Assembly (NCBI GenBank): GCA_024508355.1
Contig: JAMZEJ010000002.1
Location: 1-64,000, forward strand
Length of the DNA stretch: 64,000 bases
Source: Rhizosaccharibacter radicis
GTDB lineage: Bacteria; Pseudomonadota; Alphaproteobacteria; Acetobacterales; Acetobacteraceae
Direction of reading: 5' to 3'
Shown one piece after another: positions 45,162 to 53,051 of the stretch. Position numbers and translations under genes: made by a program. A model generated the notes under the pieces. It saw only the letters and a list, made by a program, of their open reading frames with translations. It was not told the DNA's origin and searched no databases. Numbering within the stretch: position 1 is the stretch's first letter; the number at the start of each line of letters is the position of its first letter.

Positions 45162-45797
45162 ATGTCCAGGTCGTCGCGCGCAGAGCGCGTGCATTCCCCC
45201 GTCGTGAGACTGACCCACTGGATCGCCGCGGCGTCCATGCTCTGCATGATCGGGAGCGGCTGGCAGATCTACAACGCCTCGCCGATCCTTCCCTTCACCT
45301 TCCCGCATTGGGCGACGTTGGGCGGCTGGCTGGGGGGCGCGCTGCTCTGGCACTTCGCCGCGATGTGGGCGTTGACGGCGGCCGGGCTGATCTACCTGGT
45401 TCATGGCTTCCTCGGCGGCCATTTCCGGCGCGACATGGCCGTCCCGGGACCGCGCGCGGTGTTGCGCGATCTTTCGTCGGCCCTGCGTTTCAGGCTCGCC
45501 CACCACGACGGCGAGTACAACGCGGTGCAGCGCCTGCTCTATGCCGGCGTGCTGCTCGTGGCGGTGCTGATGGTGCTGACGGGGCTGTCGATCTGGAAGC
45601 CGGTGCAGCTCGGCTGGCTGTGCTGGCTGTTCGGCGGATACGACATCGCCCGGCGCGTGCATTTCGCGCTGATGACGCTGATCGTCGGCTTCCTGGTCGT
45701 GCACCTGGCGCTGGTGGCGATCGTTCCGTCGACCCTCGTCGGCATGATCACCGGCGGCCATCGCCGCCCGTCCGCGGCAAAGGAAGCGGTGCGATGA
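45162..45797 (+). CDS. Cytochrome b561-type membrane subunit (MsrQ-like role)
   Basis: This 211-residue membrane protein has four helices and histidines suited to ligate two b hemes (RLTHWIAAASM in helix 1, HFAAMWALTAAGLIYLVHGFLGG in helix 2, RRVHFALM and VVHLALVAI in helices 3-4). It belongs to the Ni/Fe-hydrogenase-type b561 family, not the MsrQ/YedZ ferric-reductase fold, but its gene overlaps a YedY-like molybdoenzyme (ATGA) as an electron donor would. ATG 45162 follows CGGAGG. It would pass quinol electrons to the periplasmic enzyme. Confidence 0.88.
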   Translation: MSRSSRAERVHSPVVRLTHWIAAASMLCMIGSGWQIYNASPILPFTFPHWATLGGWLGGALLWHFAAMWALTAAGLIYLVHGFLGGHFRRDMAVPGPRAVLRDLSSALRFRLAHHDGEYNAVQRLLYAGVLLVAVLMVLTGLSIWKPVQLGWLCWLFGGYDIARRVHFALMTLIVGFLVVHLALVAIVPSTLVGMITGGHRRPSAAKEAVR

Positions 45798-46537
45798 TCC
45801 CTCCCGACCTCGGCGCGGCGCGGCCGGAACTGCGGAAGATCGAACGCCGCCTCCTGCTGCGGGGCACGCTCTCGCTCGGCATGCTGTCGATGCTCAGCGG
45901 CTGCGACATCGGCGACAATGACGGGCTGGAACGAGCCTTGCGCGTGGTGTCGCGCTTCACCGACCGCATGCAGGCCGCCTTGTTCAGCCGCGAGCGCCTC
46001 GCCAAGACCTTTCCGGCCAGCGCGATCACCACGCCGTTTCCCTTCAACGCCTATTACGGCCTGGACGAGGTCCGCACGGTGGACGAGGCCAGCTGGCGGC
46101 TCGAGGTTTCCGGGCTGGTGGGCGATCGCAAGCCGTGGTCGCTGGCCGACATCCGCCGCCTGCCGCAGCAGAGCCAGATCACCCGCCACATCTGCGTGGA
46201 AGGCTGGAGCGCGATCGGCCAATGGTCCGGCGCACCGTTATCGGCCTTCCTGCACCATGTCGGCGCGGACCTGCGCGCGCGGTTTGTCGAGTTCCGGTGT
46301 TTCGACGACTACTACACCAGCATCGACATGCAGACCGCCCTGCATCCGCAGACCATCATGGCGGTGGATTACGGCGGCTCGCCCCTGCCGCCGGCCTACG
46401 GCGCACCGCTCAAGATCCGCATGCCGACCAAGCTCGGCTACAAGAATCCGAAATACATCTCGGCCATCATCGTCACCAACCGCTTTCCCGGCGGCTACTG
46501 GGAGGATCAGGGCTATGACTGGTTCGGCGGATCATGA
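45794..46537 (+). CDS. YedY/MsrP-like molybdopterin-dependent oxidoreductase
   Basis: This 247-residue protein has the sulfite-oxidase molybdopterin fold. The molybdenum-ligating Cys is in RHICVEGWSAIGQW, and CFDDYYTSIDM, GYKNPKYI and FPGGYWEDQGYDWF are conserved in YedY-type proteins. The N-terminus RRLLLRGTLSLGMLSMLSGCD has an arginine pair, a hydrophobic stretch and a lipobox (LSGC), suggesting a membrane-anchored periplasmic lipoprotein. YedY/MsrP reduces methionine sulfoxide of both epimers in periplasmic proteins. It overlaps the cytochrome gene by four bases. The Mrp/Msr neighbourhood makes sulfoxide reduction the likely role. Confidence 0.88.
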   Translation: MIPPDLGAARPELRKIERRLLLRGTLSLGMLSMLSGCDIGDNDGLERALRVVSRFTDRMQAALFSRERLAKTFPASAITTPFPFNAYYGLDEVRTVDEASWRLEVSGLVGDRKPWSLADIRRLPQQSQITRHICVEGWSAIGQWSGAPLSAFLHHVGADLRARFVEFRCFDDYYTSIDMQTALHPQTIMAVDYGGSPLPPAYGAPLKIRMPTKLGYKNPKYISAIIVTNRFPGGYWEDQGYDWFGGS

Positions 46538-46553
46538 AAATCTGCCGCGACGC

Positions 46554-46580
46554 GTAACCCCGGGCGCCATCCTTCCGAAT
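46554..46580 (+). promoter_or_regulatory. SigF-type promoter for the methionine-rich protein
   Basis: GTAACC (46554-46559), 16 bases, then CGAAT (46576-46580), the same pattern as the two promoters at 45.1 kb. It lies 17 bases after the molybdoenzyme stop and gives the Met-rich gene a leader of about 60 bases. Confidence 0.75.
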
Positions 46581-46646
46581 AGTTCCGTGACGAGGCCATC
46601 ATCGAGGGTGGCCGTCACGACCGGGATCATCCGGATGGAGCTCATC

Positions 46647-46961
46647 ATGATCATCACCCGTTTCCGCGGCGCCATTCTCGCTTCCTGCCTGATCGCGACC
46701 GGCCTGGCACCGGCGGCTCTCGCCCAGGACAGCATGCAGAAGCCCGGCGACACCATGTCCCACGACAGCATGGGCAAGAACGGCATGTCGCACGACGCCA
46801 TGCAGCACGCTCCGATGTCTCACAACGGCATGCAGCACGACAACATGGGTCATCCCGGCATGACCAGGAACGGCATGACCCACGATTCCATGAGCCACGG
46901 CCACACGGACGGCGCCATGGCCCCCGACGGCGACAGCAGCCACAGCCTGCCGCCGCGCTGA
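46647..46961 (+). CDS. Secreted methionine/histidine-rich pentapeptide-repeat protein (MrpX-like)
   Basis: This 104-residue protein has a clear signal peptide ending ALAQ (residues 1-27). The mature part of about 77 residues contains 12 methionines, nine of them in consecutive five-residue units of the type xHxxM (SHDSM, GKNGM, SHDAM, QHAPM, SHNGM, QHDNM, GHPGM, TRNGM, THDSM). Such proteins resemble MXKDX-repeat proteins and MrpX of Azospira suillum, which scavenges hypochlorite by Met oxidation and is recycled by a YedY-type reductase. ATG 46647 has GGAG eight bases upstream; ATG 46635 is an alternative. The histidines could bind metal. It has its own SigF-type promoter. Confidence 0.85.
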   Translation: MIITRFRGAILASCLIATGLAPAALAQDSMQKPGDTMSHDSMGKNGMSHDAMQHAPMSHNGMQHDNMGHPGMTRNGMTHDSMSHGHTDGAMAPDGDSSHSLPPR

Positions 46962-46976
46962 GGACAGACCGATCGG

Positions 46977-47005
46977 CCCTGCCGGCGGTGTGGCCGCCGG
47001 CAGGG
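46977..47005 (+). terminator. Strong hairpin after the methionine-rich gene
   Basis: CCCTGCCGGCGG (46977-46988), loop TGTGG, CCGCCGGCAGGG (46994-47005): a perfect 12-base-pair stem 15 bases past the stop codon. No T-run follows, but position and stability fit a transcription terminator or a 3' stabiliser. Confidence 0.65.
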
Positions 47006-47561
47006 AGGAATTCTAAAGGTTTTCCGCCATCCCGCCCATCGCCGGGGAACGGGCTGTCCGGAGACGATGAAACCGTGTCCCGGGCATGGCCTTGCTCGGG
47101 GAACGCCGATCAGCAGACAGACGGCAGGTCCCGTATCGTCCCTGCCGAGCTCGGACGGTCTCCGCGTCGCTGGACTCCATCATCTCACCCACCGGCATTT
47201 CTCTTCTTCACCTGCCGAGCGCGCGGCTTCCGCCCCTGCCCTCCGCTCCGAGCGCATGTGTCACGTCGCACCGCGACCGCATCAGGGCGGCAGGACGGGA
47301 TTATCCCCACATGCCGATCACCTTCCCTCCTCGCCGGCGGTGCCTGAGACGCAGATGCCGCGGAGGTGGATCGATACGTCAGGGCAGTGCCGAACGAGTG
47401 CCGGACGAGCTGCGACTTGATGACCTCCCGAGATTCCTTGATCCGGTCGCCCACAAGATTGCCGGGGTCGCCCGTTCGTTGCCGGACCGAGCACCGGGCA
47501 TCGGAAACGCCTCTGAACTATTCGGCTCGTATGCAGGCCGCTCACCTTTGGAAGCGACTGA
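47006..47561. other. 556-bp intergenic region, no gene seen
   Basis: This stretch is slightly less G+C-rich than average and has many overlapping frames, none with a ribosome-binding site and a recognisable product. I cannot exclude a decayed gene at 47360-47560, where several frames stay open, but no family is visible. Confidence 0.4.
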
Positions 47562-48455
47562 TCATGGTTCGCCTGGAAGTCCTGTGACGGCGCTCTCGAC
47601 GAAAGCCGCGAAGCGACGCGCCTTGGCGCTGGTACGCTTGCCGGCCGGAAAGACAGCCCACAATTCGATCGGCGGGAGCGACCAGGGTTCGAGCAGCCGG
47701 CGCACCGTTCCGTCCGCCAGCTCGGGAGCGAACATCCAGTCGGACGCGACAGCCAGCCCGATGTCGGCGAGCACCGCCGCACGTACGCCCTCGGCCGCGC
47801 TGACGCGCAGCCGTCCCGACACCGCCACGGACGCGACGGCGCCGTCGCGGGTGAAGGACCAGGTTTCGGCCATGCCTGAATGCATCACCGCCTGATGTCC
47901 GGCGAGATCGGCGGGCGAGCGCGGCTCACCCGCGCGCGCCAGATAGGCCGGGCTGGCGACGACAGACCGCCGCCCGCTCGCCAGCCGCCGTGCCGATCCG
48001 GCGGAGTTCGGGAGCACACCCATGCGCAGGGCGACATCGATGCCTTCCAGCACGAGGTCGATGGCGTGATCGTCGAGCAGCACGTCGACTTCGAGCTGCG
48101 GGTTCTCTTCCAGGAACCGCGGCAGCCGGGGCAGGACGTGCAGACGGGCGAAGGTGGTCGCGGCGGAGATCCGTAGCCGGCCGGACAACCCGGCGCCGGC
48201 ATCCCGCGCCGCAAGCTCCGCTTCCTCCGCCTCGTCCACGGCCGCGCGGGCTCGATCGAGGAAGCGCTGGCCCGCCTCTGTGGGCGCGAGGCCGTGCGTG
48301 GACCGTATCAGCAATGCGACCCCGAGCCGTCGTTCCAGCAGCGCGATGGTCTTGGAGACGGCGGGCTGACCAACCCGCATCAACCGCGCGGCGGCGGAGA
48401 ACGAGCCGGTGTCCACCACCTGCACGAAGGTTTCCATCGCCGCGAACCGGTCCAT
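47562..48455 (-). CDS. LysR-family transcriptional regulator
   Basis: This 297-residue regulator has the N-terminal winged helix (MDRFAAMETFVQVVDTGSFSAAARLMRVGQPAVSKTIALLERRLG) and a C-terminal periplasmic-binding-like effector domain (SGRLRISAATTFARLHVLPRLPRFLEENPQLEVDVLLDD). It belongs to the large group near DsdC-unrelated YafC/CrgA-type regulators that often sit beside oxidoreductases. ATG 48455 has AGGA six bases upstream. It is divergent from an old-yellow-enzyme gene, with a perfect inverted repeat between them, so that gene is the probable target. Confidence 0.9.
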   Translation of the reverse strand: MDRFAAMETFVQVVDTGSFSAAARLMRVGQPAVSKTIALLERRLGVALLIRSTHGLAPTEAGQRFLDRARAAVDEAEEAELAARDAGAGLSGRLRISAATTFARLHVLPRLPRFLEENPQLEVDVLLDDHAIDLVLEGIDVALRMGVLPNSAGSARRLASGRRSVVASPAYLARAGEPRSPADLAGHQAVMHSGMAETWSFTRDGAVASVAVSGRLRVSAAEGVRAAVLADIGLAVASDWMFAPELADGTVRRLLEPWSLPPIELWAVFPAGKRTSAKARRFAAFVESAVTGLPGEP

Positions 48456-48459
48456 CACA

Positions 48460-48478
48460 CCATTCCTGCCAGGAATGG
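48460..48478. promoter_or_regulatory. 19-bp inverted repeat, probable LysR operator (copy 1)
   Basis: CCATTCCTGCCAGGAATGG is symmetric with nine-base arms around one central base, just upstream of the LysR start and about 80 bases before the divergent old-yellow-enzyme gene. Its core CATTCC-N5-GGAATG recurs at 49673-49689. Confidence 0.65.
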
Positions 48479-48559
48479 CGGTTATCGCTGCCGCCCGTCT
48501 GCCCCGTCCAGACCGGATGCTTCATCTCTCGGGTGAACGACAGGTTCGGGGAGATCCGG

Positions 48560-49690
48560 ATGTCCATCTTGTTCGAGCGGCTGGAAATGGGGGCGTTGAC
48601 ACTCGGTCATCGGGTGGTGATGGCGCCGCTGACCCGTCTGCGGTCCGACGCCGGCGATCTGCCGAGCGCCTTGATGCGCGACTACTACGATCAACGGGCC
48701 TCTGACGGCGGGTTGATCATCTCCGAGGCGACGCCGGTATCACGGCAGGGCTACGGCTATGCCGGGGCGCCCGGCATCTACGACGACGCGCAGATCGCCG
48801 GATGGCGAGCGATCACCGATGCGGTGCATGCGCGCGGCGGCCTGATCGCCCTGCAACTCTGGCACGTCGGACGACAATCGAACCCGGCCCTGCAGCCGGA
48901 CGGCGCCGCGCCGGTGGCACCATCGGCGATCGCCGCGCATGGCGAGGCCTACACGGCGAACGGCCCGGTGCCCTTCACGATGCCCCGCGCGCTCAAGCTG
49001 AACGAGATCCCGACCATCGTCGAGCAGTTCCGCGCCGGTGCCGAGAGAGCCCGTCGGGCCGGGTTCGACGGGGTGGAGATCCATGGCGCCAATGGCTACC
49101 TGCCGGACCAATTCCTGCAGGACGGCACCAACCACCGCGACGACGCTTACGGGGGGCCGATCGCGCACAGGGCGCGCTTCCTGCTCGAGGTCACCGAGGC
49201 TGCGATCGGGGTCTGGGGCGCGGACCGGGTCGGGGTGCGTCTCAGCCCGAGCGGCACCTACGGTTCGATGCATGACAGCGACCCGGCGGCCACCTTCGGC
49301 TACGCCGCCGAGCGGCTCGATGCGCTGGGCATCGCCTGGCTGCACGTCGTGGAGCCACGCATCAAGGGCACGGAAGAGGTCGCGGACGGGGTCGCGGCGG
49401 TGGCGGCGGCGGACCTGCGCACGCGCTTCCGCCGCGGCCGGATCATCGCCGCCGGTGGCTTCGACGGCGCGGATGCGGAGGCGATCCTGCGCACAGGGGA
49501 CGCCGACGCGGTGGCGTTCGGCCGCGCCTTCATCGCCAACCCCGATCTGCCGGACCGTCTCCGGCATGGCTGGCCGCTGACCCCGTACGACCGCGCAACC
49601 TTCTATGCCGGAGATGGACGCGGCTACACGGACTACCCCTTCCACGACGGCACCAGAGCCCGAACCGAAAGTCATTCCACGCAGGAATGA
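48560..49690 (+). CDS. Old yellow enzyme family ene-reductase (NemA/XenA-like alkene reductase)
   Basis: This 376-residue FMN-binding TIM barrel of the classical old-yellow-enzyme class is distinct from the YqjM-type enzyme at 3.3 kb. MAPLTRLRSD, LQLWHVGRQSNP, GFDGVEIHGANGYLPDQFLQDGTNHRDDAYGG with the HxxN substrate pair, VGVRLSPSGTYG and ADAVAFGRAFIANPDL are conserved. NemA-type enzymes detoxify N-ethylmaleimide, quinones, nitrate esters and methylglyoxal-like electrophiles using NAD(P)H. ATG 48560 follows GGGGAGA. Divergent LysR and the shared operators indicate induction by electrophiles or oxidants. Confidence 0.93.
   Translation: MSILFERLEMGALTLGHRVVMAPLTRLRSDAGDLPSALMRDYYDQRASDGGLIISEATPVSRQGYGYAGAPGIYDDAQIAGWRAITDAVHARGGLIALQLWHVGRQSNPALQPDGAAPVAPSAIAAHGEAYTANGPVPFTMPRALKLNEIPTIVEQFRAGAERARRAGFDGVEIHGANGYLPDQFLQDGTNHRDDAYGGPIAHRARFLLEVTEAAIGVWGADRVGVRLSPSGTYGSMHDSDPAATFGYAAERLDALGIAWLHVVEPRIKGTEEVADGVAAVAAADLRTRFRRGRIIAAGGFDGADAEAILRTGDADAVAFGRAFIANPDLPDRLRHGWPLTPYDRATFYAGDGRGYTDYPFHDGTRARTESHSTQE
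49672..49690. promoter_or_regulatory. Inverted repeat TCATTCC-N5-GGAATGA (copy 2)
   Basis: TCATTCC (49672-49678), ACGCA, GGAATGA (49684-49690) overlaps the last codons and stop of the old-yellow-enzyme gene. It has the same core and spacing as the site at 48460-48478 and lies about 140 bases before the peroxiredoxin-like gene, so the LysR protein may bind here as well. Confidence 0.55.
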
Positions 49691-49832
49691 TCTCGGGCCC
49701 GAGCGGCTGCCCTAGGCGTCACGCCGGGGCGGGCGGCCCGAAGCCGGCATGAGCGATCCCGGACCTTATCCGCAGCGGCGCGACGCCGGCGGCCGGATCG
49801 TCTGTTTCCCCACCTGATCGATGGAGTCGACC

Positions 49833-50507
49833 ATGACACTGCAGAACAAACTCGATGCCTTCAAAGCGGACTTCGAAGCCGGACGGCCGCCGTACAACGT
49901 TCCGGCGTCGGTGATCGAGACCATGCACCGGGCCACTGCCCAGCTGATCGCATCCGGTGCGGCGTCGCGGGCGCTCAAAGCCGGCGACCGCATGCCGTCC
50001 TTCACCCTGCCCGATCACGAGGGCCGGCCGGTATCCTCGTCCGAGCTGCTGGCGCGCGGCCCCCTGATGGTCAGCTTCTACCGCGGCGTATGGTGCCCGT
50101 ACTGCAACATGGAGCTGCAGGCGCTGCAGGCGGCGCTGCCGGAGTTCGAGGCGCTGGGGGCAAGCCTCGTGGCGATCTCGCCGCAAACGGCGGCAAACAG
50201 CCGCAAGTCGGTCCGCGAGAACAAGCTGGACTTCCCGATCCTGTCCGACGCCGGCAACGAGGTCGCCGCCGCGTTCGGGCTGCGCTTCGCCCTGCCGGAC
50301 TATCTGGTCGAGCTCTACACCTCGCTGAAGAACGACCTGCCGGGCTTCAACGGCGATCCGAGTTGGACGCTGCCGATGCCGGGGCGCTTCGCGGTCGGGC
50401 AGGACGGCACGGTGCTTTATGCCGAGGTCAACCCGGACTACACGCGTCGTCCCGAGCCGGAAGAGGCATTGCCGGCGCTGCGTCGCGTGTCGTCCCGAGC
50501 GGCCTGA
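49833..50507 (+). CDS. AhpC/TSA-family peroxiredoxin-like protein
   Basis: This 224-residue thioredoxin-fold protein has RMPSFTLPDHEGRPVSSSELLARGPLMVSFYRGVWCPYCNMELQ, with the redox pair in WCPYC. A CxxC rather than the single peroxidatic Cys context TxxC is typical of the PRX-like 2 or bacterioferritin-comigratory-like subgroup. It probably reduces peroxides or acts as a disulfide reductase in the cytoplasm; there is no signal peptide. ATG 49833 has GGAG six bases upstream, and ATG 49821 is less likely. It follows the old-yellow-enzyme gene by 142 bases. Confidence 0.88.
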   Translation: MTLQNKLDAFKADFEAGRPPYNVPASVIETMHRATAQLIASGAASRALKAGDRMPSFTLPDHEGRPVSSSELLARGPLMVSFYRGVWCPYCNMELQALQAALPEFEALGASLVAISPQTAANSRKSVRENKLDFPILSDAGNEVAAAFGLRFALPDYLVELYTSLKNDLPGFNGDPSWTLPMPGRFAVGQDGTVLYAEVNPDYTRRPEPEEALPALRRVSSRAA

Positions 50508-50991
50508 TCGCGGGGGAGCCGTCGCCCCGCTGTGCCCACGCAGCCGGGGCGGCCGGTTTCCCGGCCCGGCCCTGCCGACACCAGGACAGGACGCACCGGG
50601 CGCTCGGGGCGACATCGAACAAGAGCGAGAAATGCGGTGCCTTCAACCGGATGGGTTGAAGGTGATGGCATGGCCGTCTGACGACCCCGCCCGCCTGGGC
50701 TCCGGGACGTATCGGCCGGACCATCGAGCGTCGTGTCGGCCGGAACGGCGCGGAAGCAGACCGCTCGGCTGGCGAACGCCCGTGGCCCGGGAGATCAGGC
50801 GGGCACCACGCCAGGAGCATCTGCCGAGCATCGAACGGCGATACCTACCCGCCGATGACCGAGCCAGGTGCTTGCGGCCGGCCGAGGTTGCGCGAACCGG
50901 TTGACGATGAAGTGGCCGGAGCGGGGCTGGGCATTCGTACTGCATCCGCGACGGAACGGTCGCTCCGATGCGGCGCTGATCGCATGCCGGC
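50508..50991. other. 484-bp intergenic region with a hairpin
   Basis: No gene is supported. At 50640-50662 CCTTCAACC, loop GGATG, GGTTGAAGG form a perfect nine-base-pair stem that is A/T-richer than its surroundings. It is 130 bases past the peroxiredoxin-like stop, so it could be a terminator without a T-run or a relic of an insertion sequence end. Confidence 0.45.
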
Positions 50992-52095
50992 CTAGCCCGC
51001 GAATGCCACCTGTTGAGCCTCGATACGAGGCGCAGCGCCGCGAACCTGATCATAAAGCCGCTCGCACCGATCGAGCCAGCGTTCGCTGGTGAACATCCGC
51101 ATCACGCGCTCGCGCGGCACGATGCGGGGGATCTCCAGGGCGAGCGGGATGCACGCGGACAGGGCATCGACCAGCGCGTCCTCTCCGCCCTCCGGCGGTG
51201 CGAGGATGCCGGCTTCGGCCACCACCTCGGCGGCGGCGCCCATGGCGATCCCGGCCACGGGAAGGCCGCACGACATCGCCTCGACCGCCACCAGTCCGAA
51301 AGGCTCGTCCCAGCAGGGGGTGAACAGGAACAGGGACGCACGACCCATTTCGGAGGCGAGCGCCTCGGCGCGAAGATGACCGCCATAGCGGATACCCTCC
51401 CCGAGCCAGGGCCGCACGGCCGTCTCGAAATAACCAGGATCCTCCACCGTGCCGAACAGGGTGAGCGGGATGCCGGCCTTCCTCGCGGCCCGCACCGCTA
51501 GGTGCGTCCCCTTGTTGGGGGTGATGCGGCCACACCATACCGCACCGCCGCCGCCGAGGGGCGCGAACGGCCACGCGTCCGGATCGATGCCGTTGTGAAG
51601 AACCGACGCTTGCGCCGGGGCTCCTCCCGGCCACCAGGCCTGCATCTGCGCCGCCGAGGTCACGGTAAGCCGGTGCGTCGGCGCCGGGCTGGCGCGGACG
51701 AACCAGTGCAGGGCATCGAACGGCGGCACGTGCAGCGAGGTGACGGTCGGCATCTCTCGCGCGCGGTCGAGAGGGAAGCGGTGCAGGCTGTTGTTGTGCA
51801 CCACGTCGAAGCCACCGGCGGCGATCCGGTCGCAGGCCTTGTCGTATCCCGCATCGACATGGGCGATCAGGGGCGCGCTGCCCCTGTGCTCGGCCCAGGG
51901 AAAGGTGCGTTCGTAATGCTCGGCCAGCACGGGATCGATCGCGAAGCGGGGATCGCTGTCGCCGGATGCGAACAGCGTGACCTCGTGCCCGCGACGCGCG
52001 AGTCCGTCGGCGAGGTGCCAGGTATAGGCCTCCATCCCGCCCATGAAGGGCTGCGCGATCGGTTGGCGCACATGCGCCAGCACCGCGATCTTCAC
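50992..52095 (-). CDS. Glycosyltransferase family 4
   Basis: This 367-residue GT-B retaining glycosyltransferase has the N-terminal GGMEAYTWHLADGLARRGHEVTLFASGDS acceptor domain with its glycine-rich loop, and the C-terminal donor domain ends with CWDEPFGLVAVEAMSCGLPVAG, the E-x7-E motif of GT4. The start is GTG 52095, overlapping the GT2 stop (GTGA). It is the last of four genes with four-base overlaps and is close to glycosyltransferases that build small glycoconjugates or capsules. Donor and acceptor are unknown. Confidence 0.9.
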   Translation of the reverse strand: MKIAVLAHVRQPIAQPFMGGMEAYTWHLADGLARRGHEVTLFASGDSDPRFAIDPVLAEHYERTFPWAEHRGSAPLIAHVDAGYDKACDRIAAGGFDVVHNNSLHRFPLDRAREMPTVTSLHVPPFDALHWFVRASPAPTHRLTVTSAAQMQAWWPGGAPAQASVLHNGIDPDAWPFAPLGGGGAVWCGRITPNKGTHLAVRAARKAGIPLTLFGTVEDPGYFETAVRPWLGEGIRYGGHLRAEALASEMGRASLFLFTPCWDEPFGLVAVEAMSCGLPVAGIAMGAAAEVVAEAGILAPPEGGEDALVDALSACIPLALEIPRIVPRERVMRMFTSERWLDRCERLYDQVRGAAPRIEAQQVAFAG

Positions 52096-53051
52096 GCCGC
52101 GGCGGCCGCTTCTTCCGGCGCGGCCGCGACATCGGGCGGCAACGCCGCCGCCGCGCGCTGCTCGAGGATGCGGATCACGCTCGTGGTGTTGCTGTAGGGC
52201 TGGTGGCTCTGCTGCCCGGTGAGCGCGAGGTCTGCGGCATCGGGTCGGCGCAGGATGCGGATGGGCCGCCCGGGCGCGTCGTCGATCAGCCCCATGAGGC
52301 GAAAGGCATGCAGCCAATGCCCCATGGTGCGATATCCCCACTTGCGCTCGAAAAGCTGAGCATTGCGCACGACGCTGTCCAGATGATGGATCGGCGGCAT
52401 GTGGTGCGGATGATACTGGTGATAGGCGAGCGCGCCCTTCATCCAGGCGATGGGGATGCCTGCCTGGTCGAGGCACTTGCCGAAATCGGTATCCTCGCCG
52501 CCATAGCCGACATAGCGCTCGTCCAGCGCGCCGACACGGAAGAACGTGTCGCGGCCGATCGCGAAATTGAGTGACCAGAAGCAGCGATAATCCGTGCACG
52601 GCTCGATGCCTGCGGCCGGCGGCCCGCGCCGGTCGGAATGGCGCACTGCGACCGCGGCGAAATCCGACACGCTCCAGTCGCCGTCGGCCGCGCCACCGGG
52701 CAGATACATCACCTCGCCCATCAGCACGCCGTCGAAAGCGCGCAGCTCGCGCGCGTAGTCGCCTACCAGCGACGGGGCCGGAATGCAGTCCATGTCGAGA
52801 AACACGAGCATGTCACCGGCGGCCGCACGCGCCGCCTCGTTTCGCGCGGCCGCGAGCGGCAGCGACGCGCCCTGGGCGATCATGATCTGCCGCACCGGAA
52901 GACCACATTCGGGAAGATCGTAAAACTCGTCCTGCATCACCGCGACGACCACTTCGAGCGGCCGATGTTCCTGTCGCGACAAAGCGCGCACCACGTTGCC
53001 GAGATGTGCCGCGCGTCCCCGGGCCAGAGTCACGACGGAGATGGTGTTCAT
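52092..53051 (-). CDS. Glycosyltransferase family 2 (galactosyltransferase-C-like)
   Basis: This 319-residue GT-A enzyme begins MNTISVVTLARGRAAHLGNVVRAL. The DxD is in FLDMDCIPAPSL, and a second conserved region FFRVGALDERYVGYGGEDTDFGKCL resembles the C-terminal domain of beta-1,4-galactosyltransferases (ED catalytic pair in GGED). No membrane segment is seen. ATG 53051 overlaps the upstream stop (ATGA). It probably adds a hexose or hexosamine to the product initiated by the neighbouring enzymes; the specificity is not predictable. Confidence 0.88.
   Translation of the reverse strand: MNTISVVTLARGRAAHLGNVVRALSRQEHRPLEVVVAVMQDEFYDLPECGLPVRQIMIAQGASLPLAAARNEAARAAAGDMLVFLDMDCIPAPSLVGDYARELRAFDGVLMGEVMYLPGGAADGDWSVSDFAAVAVRHSDRRGPPAAGIEPCTDYRCFWSLNFAIGRDTFFRVGALDERYVGYGGEDTDFGKCLDQAGIPIAWMKGALAYHQYHPHHMPPIHHLDSVVRNAQLFERKWGYRTMGHWLHAFRLMGLIDDAPGRPIRILRRPDAADLALTGQQSHQPYSNTTSVIRILEQRAAAALPPDVAAAPEEAAAAA

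Noticed and set aside
47366-47587. 73-codon frame before the LysR gene
   Set aside because: It has no ribosome-binding site, its reading is shared with two other open frames, and there is no recognisable domain.
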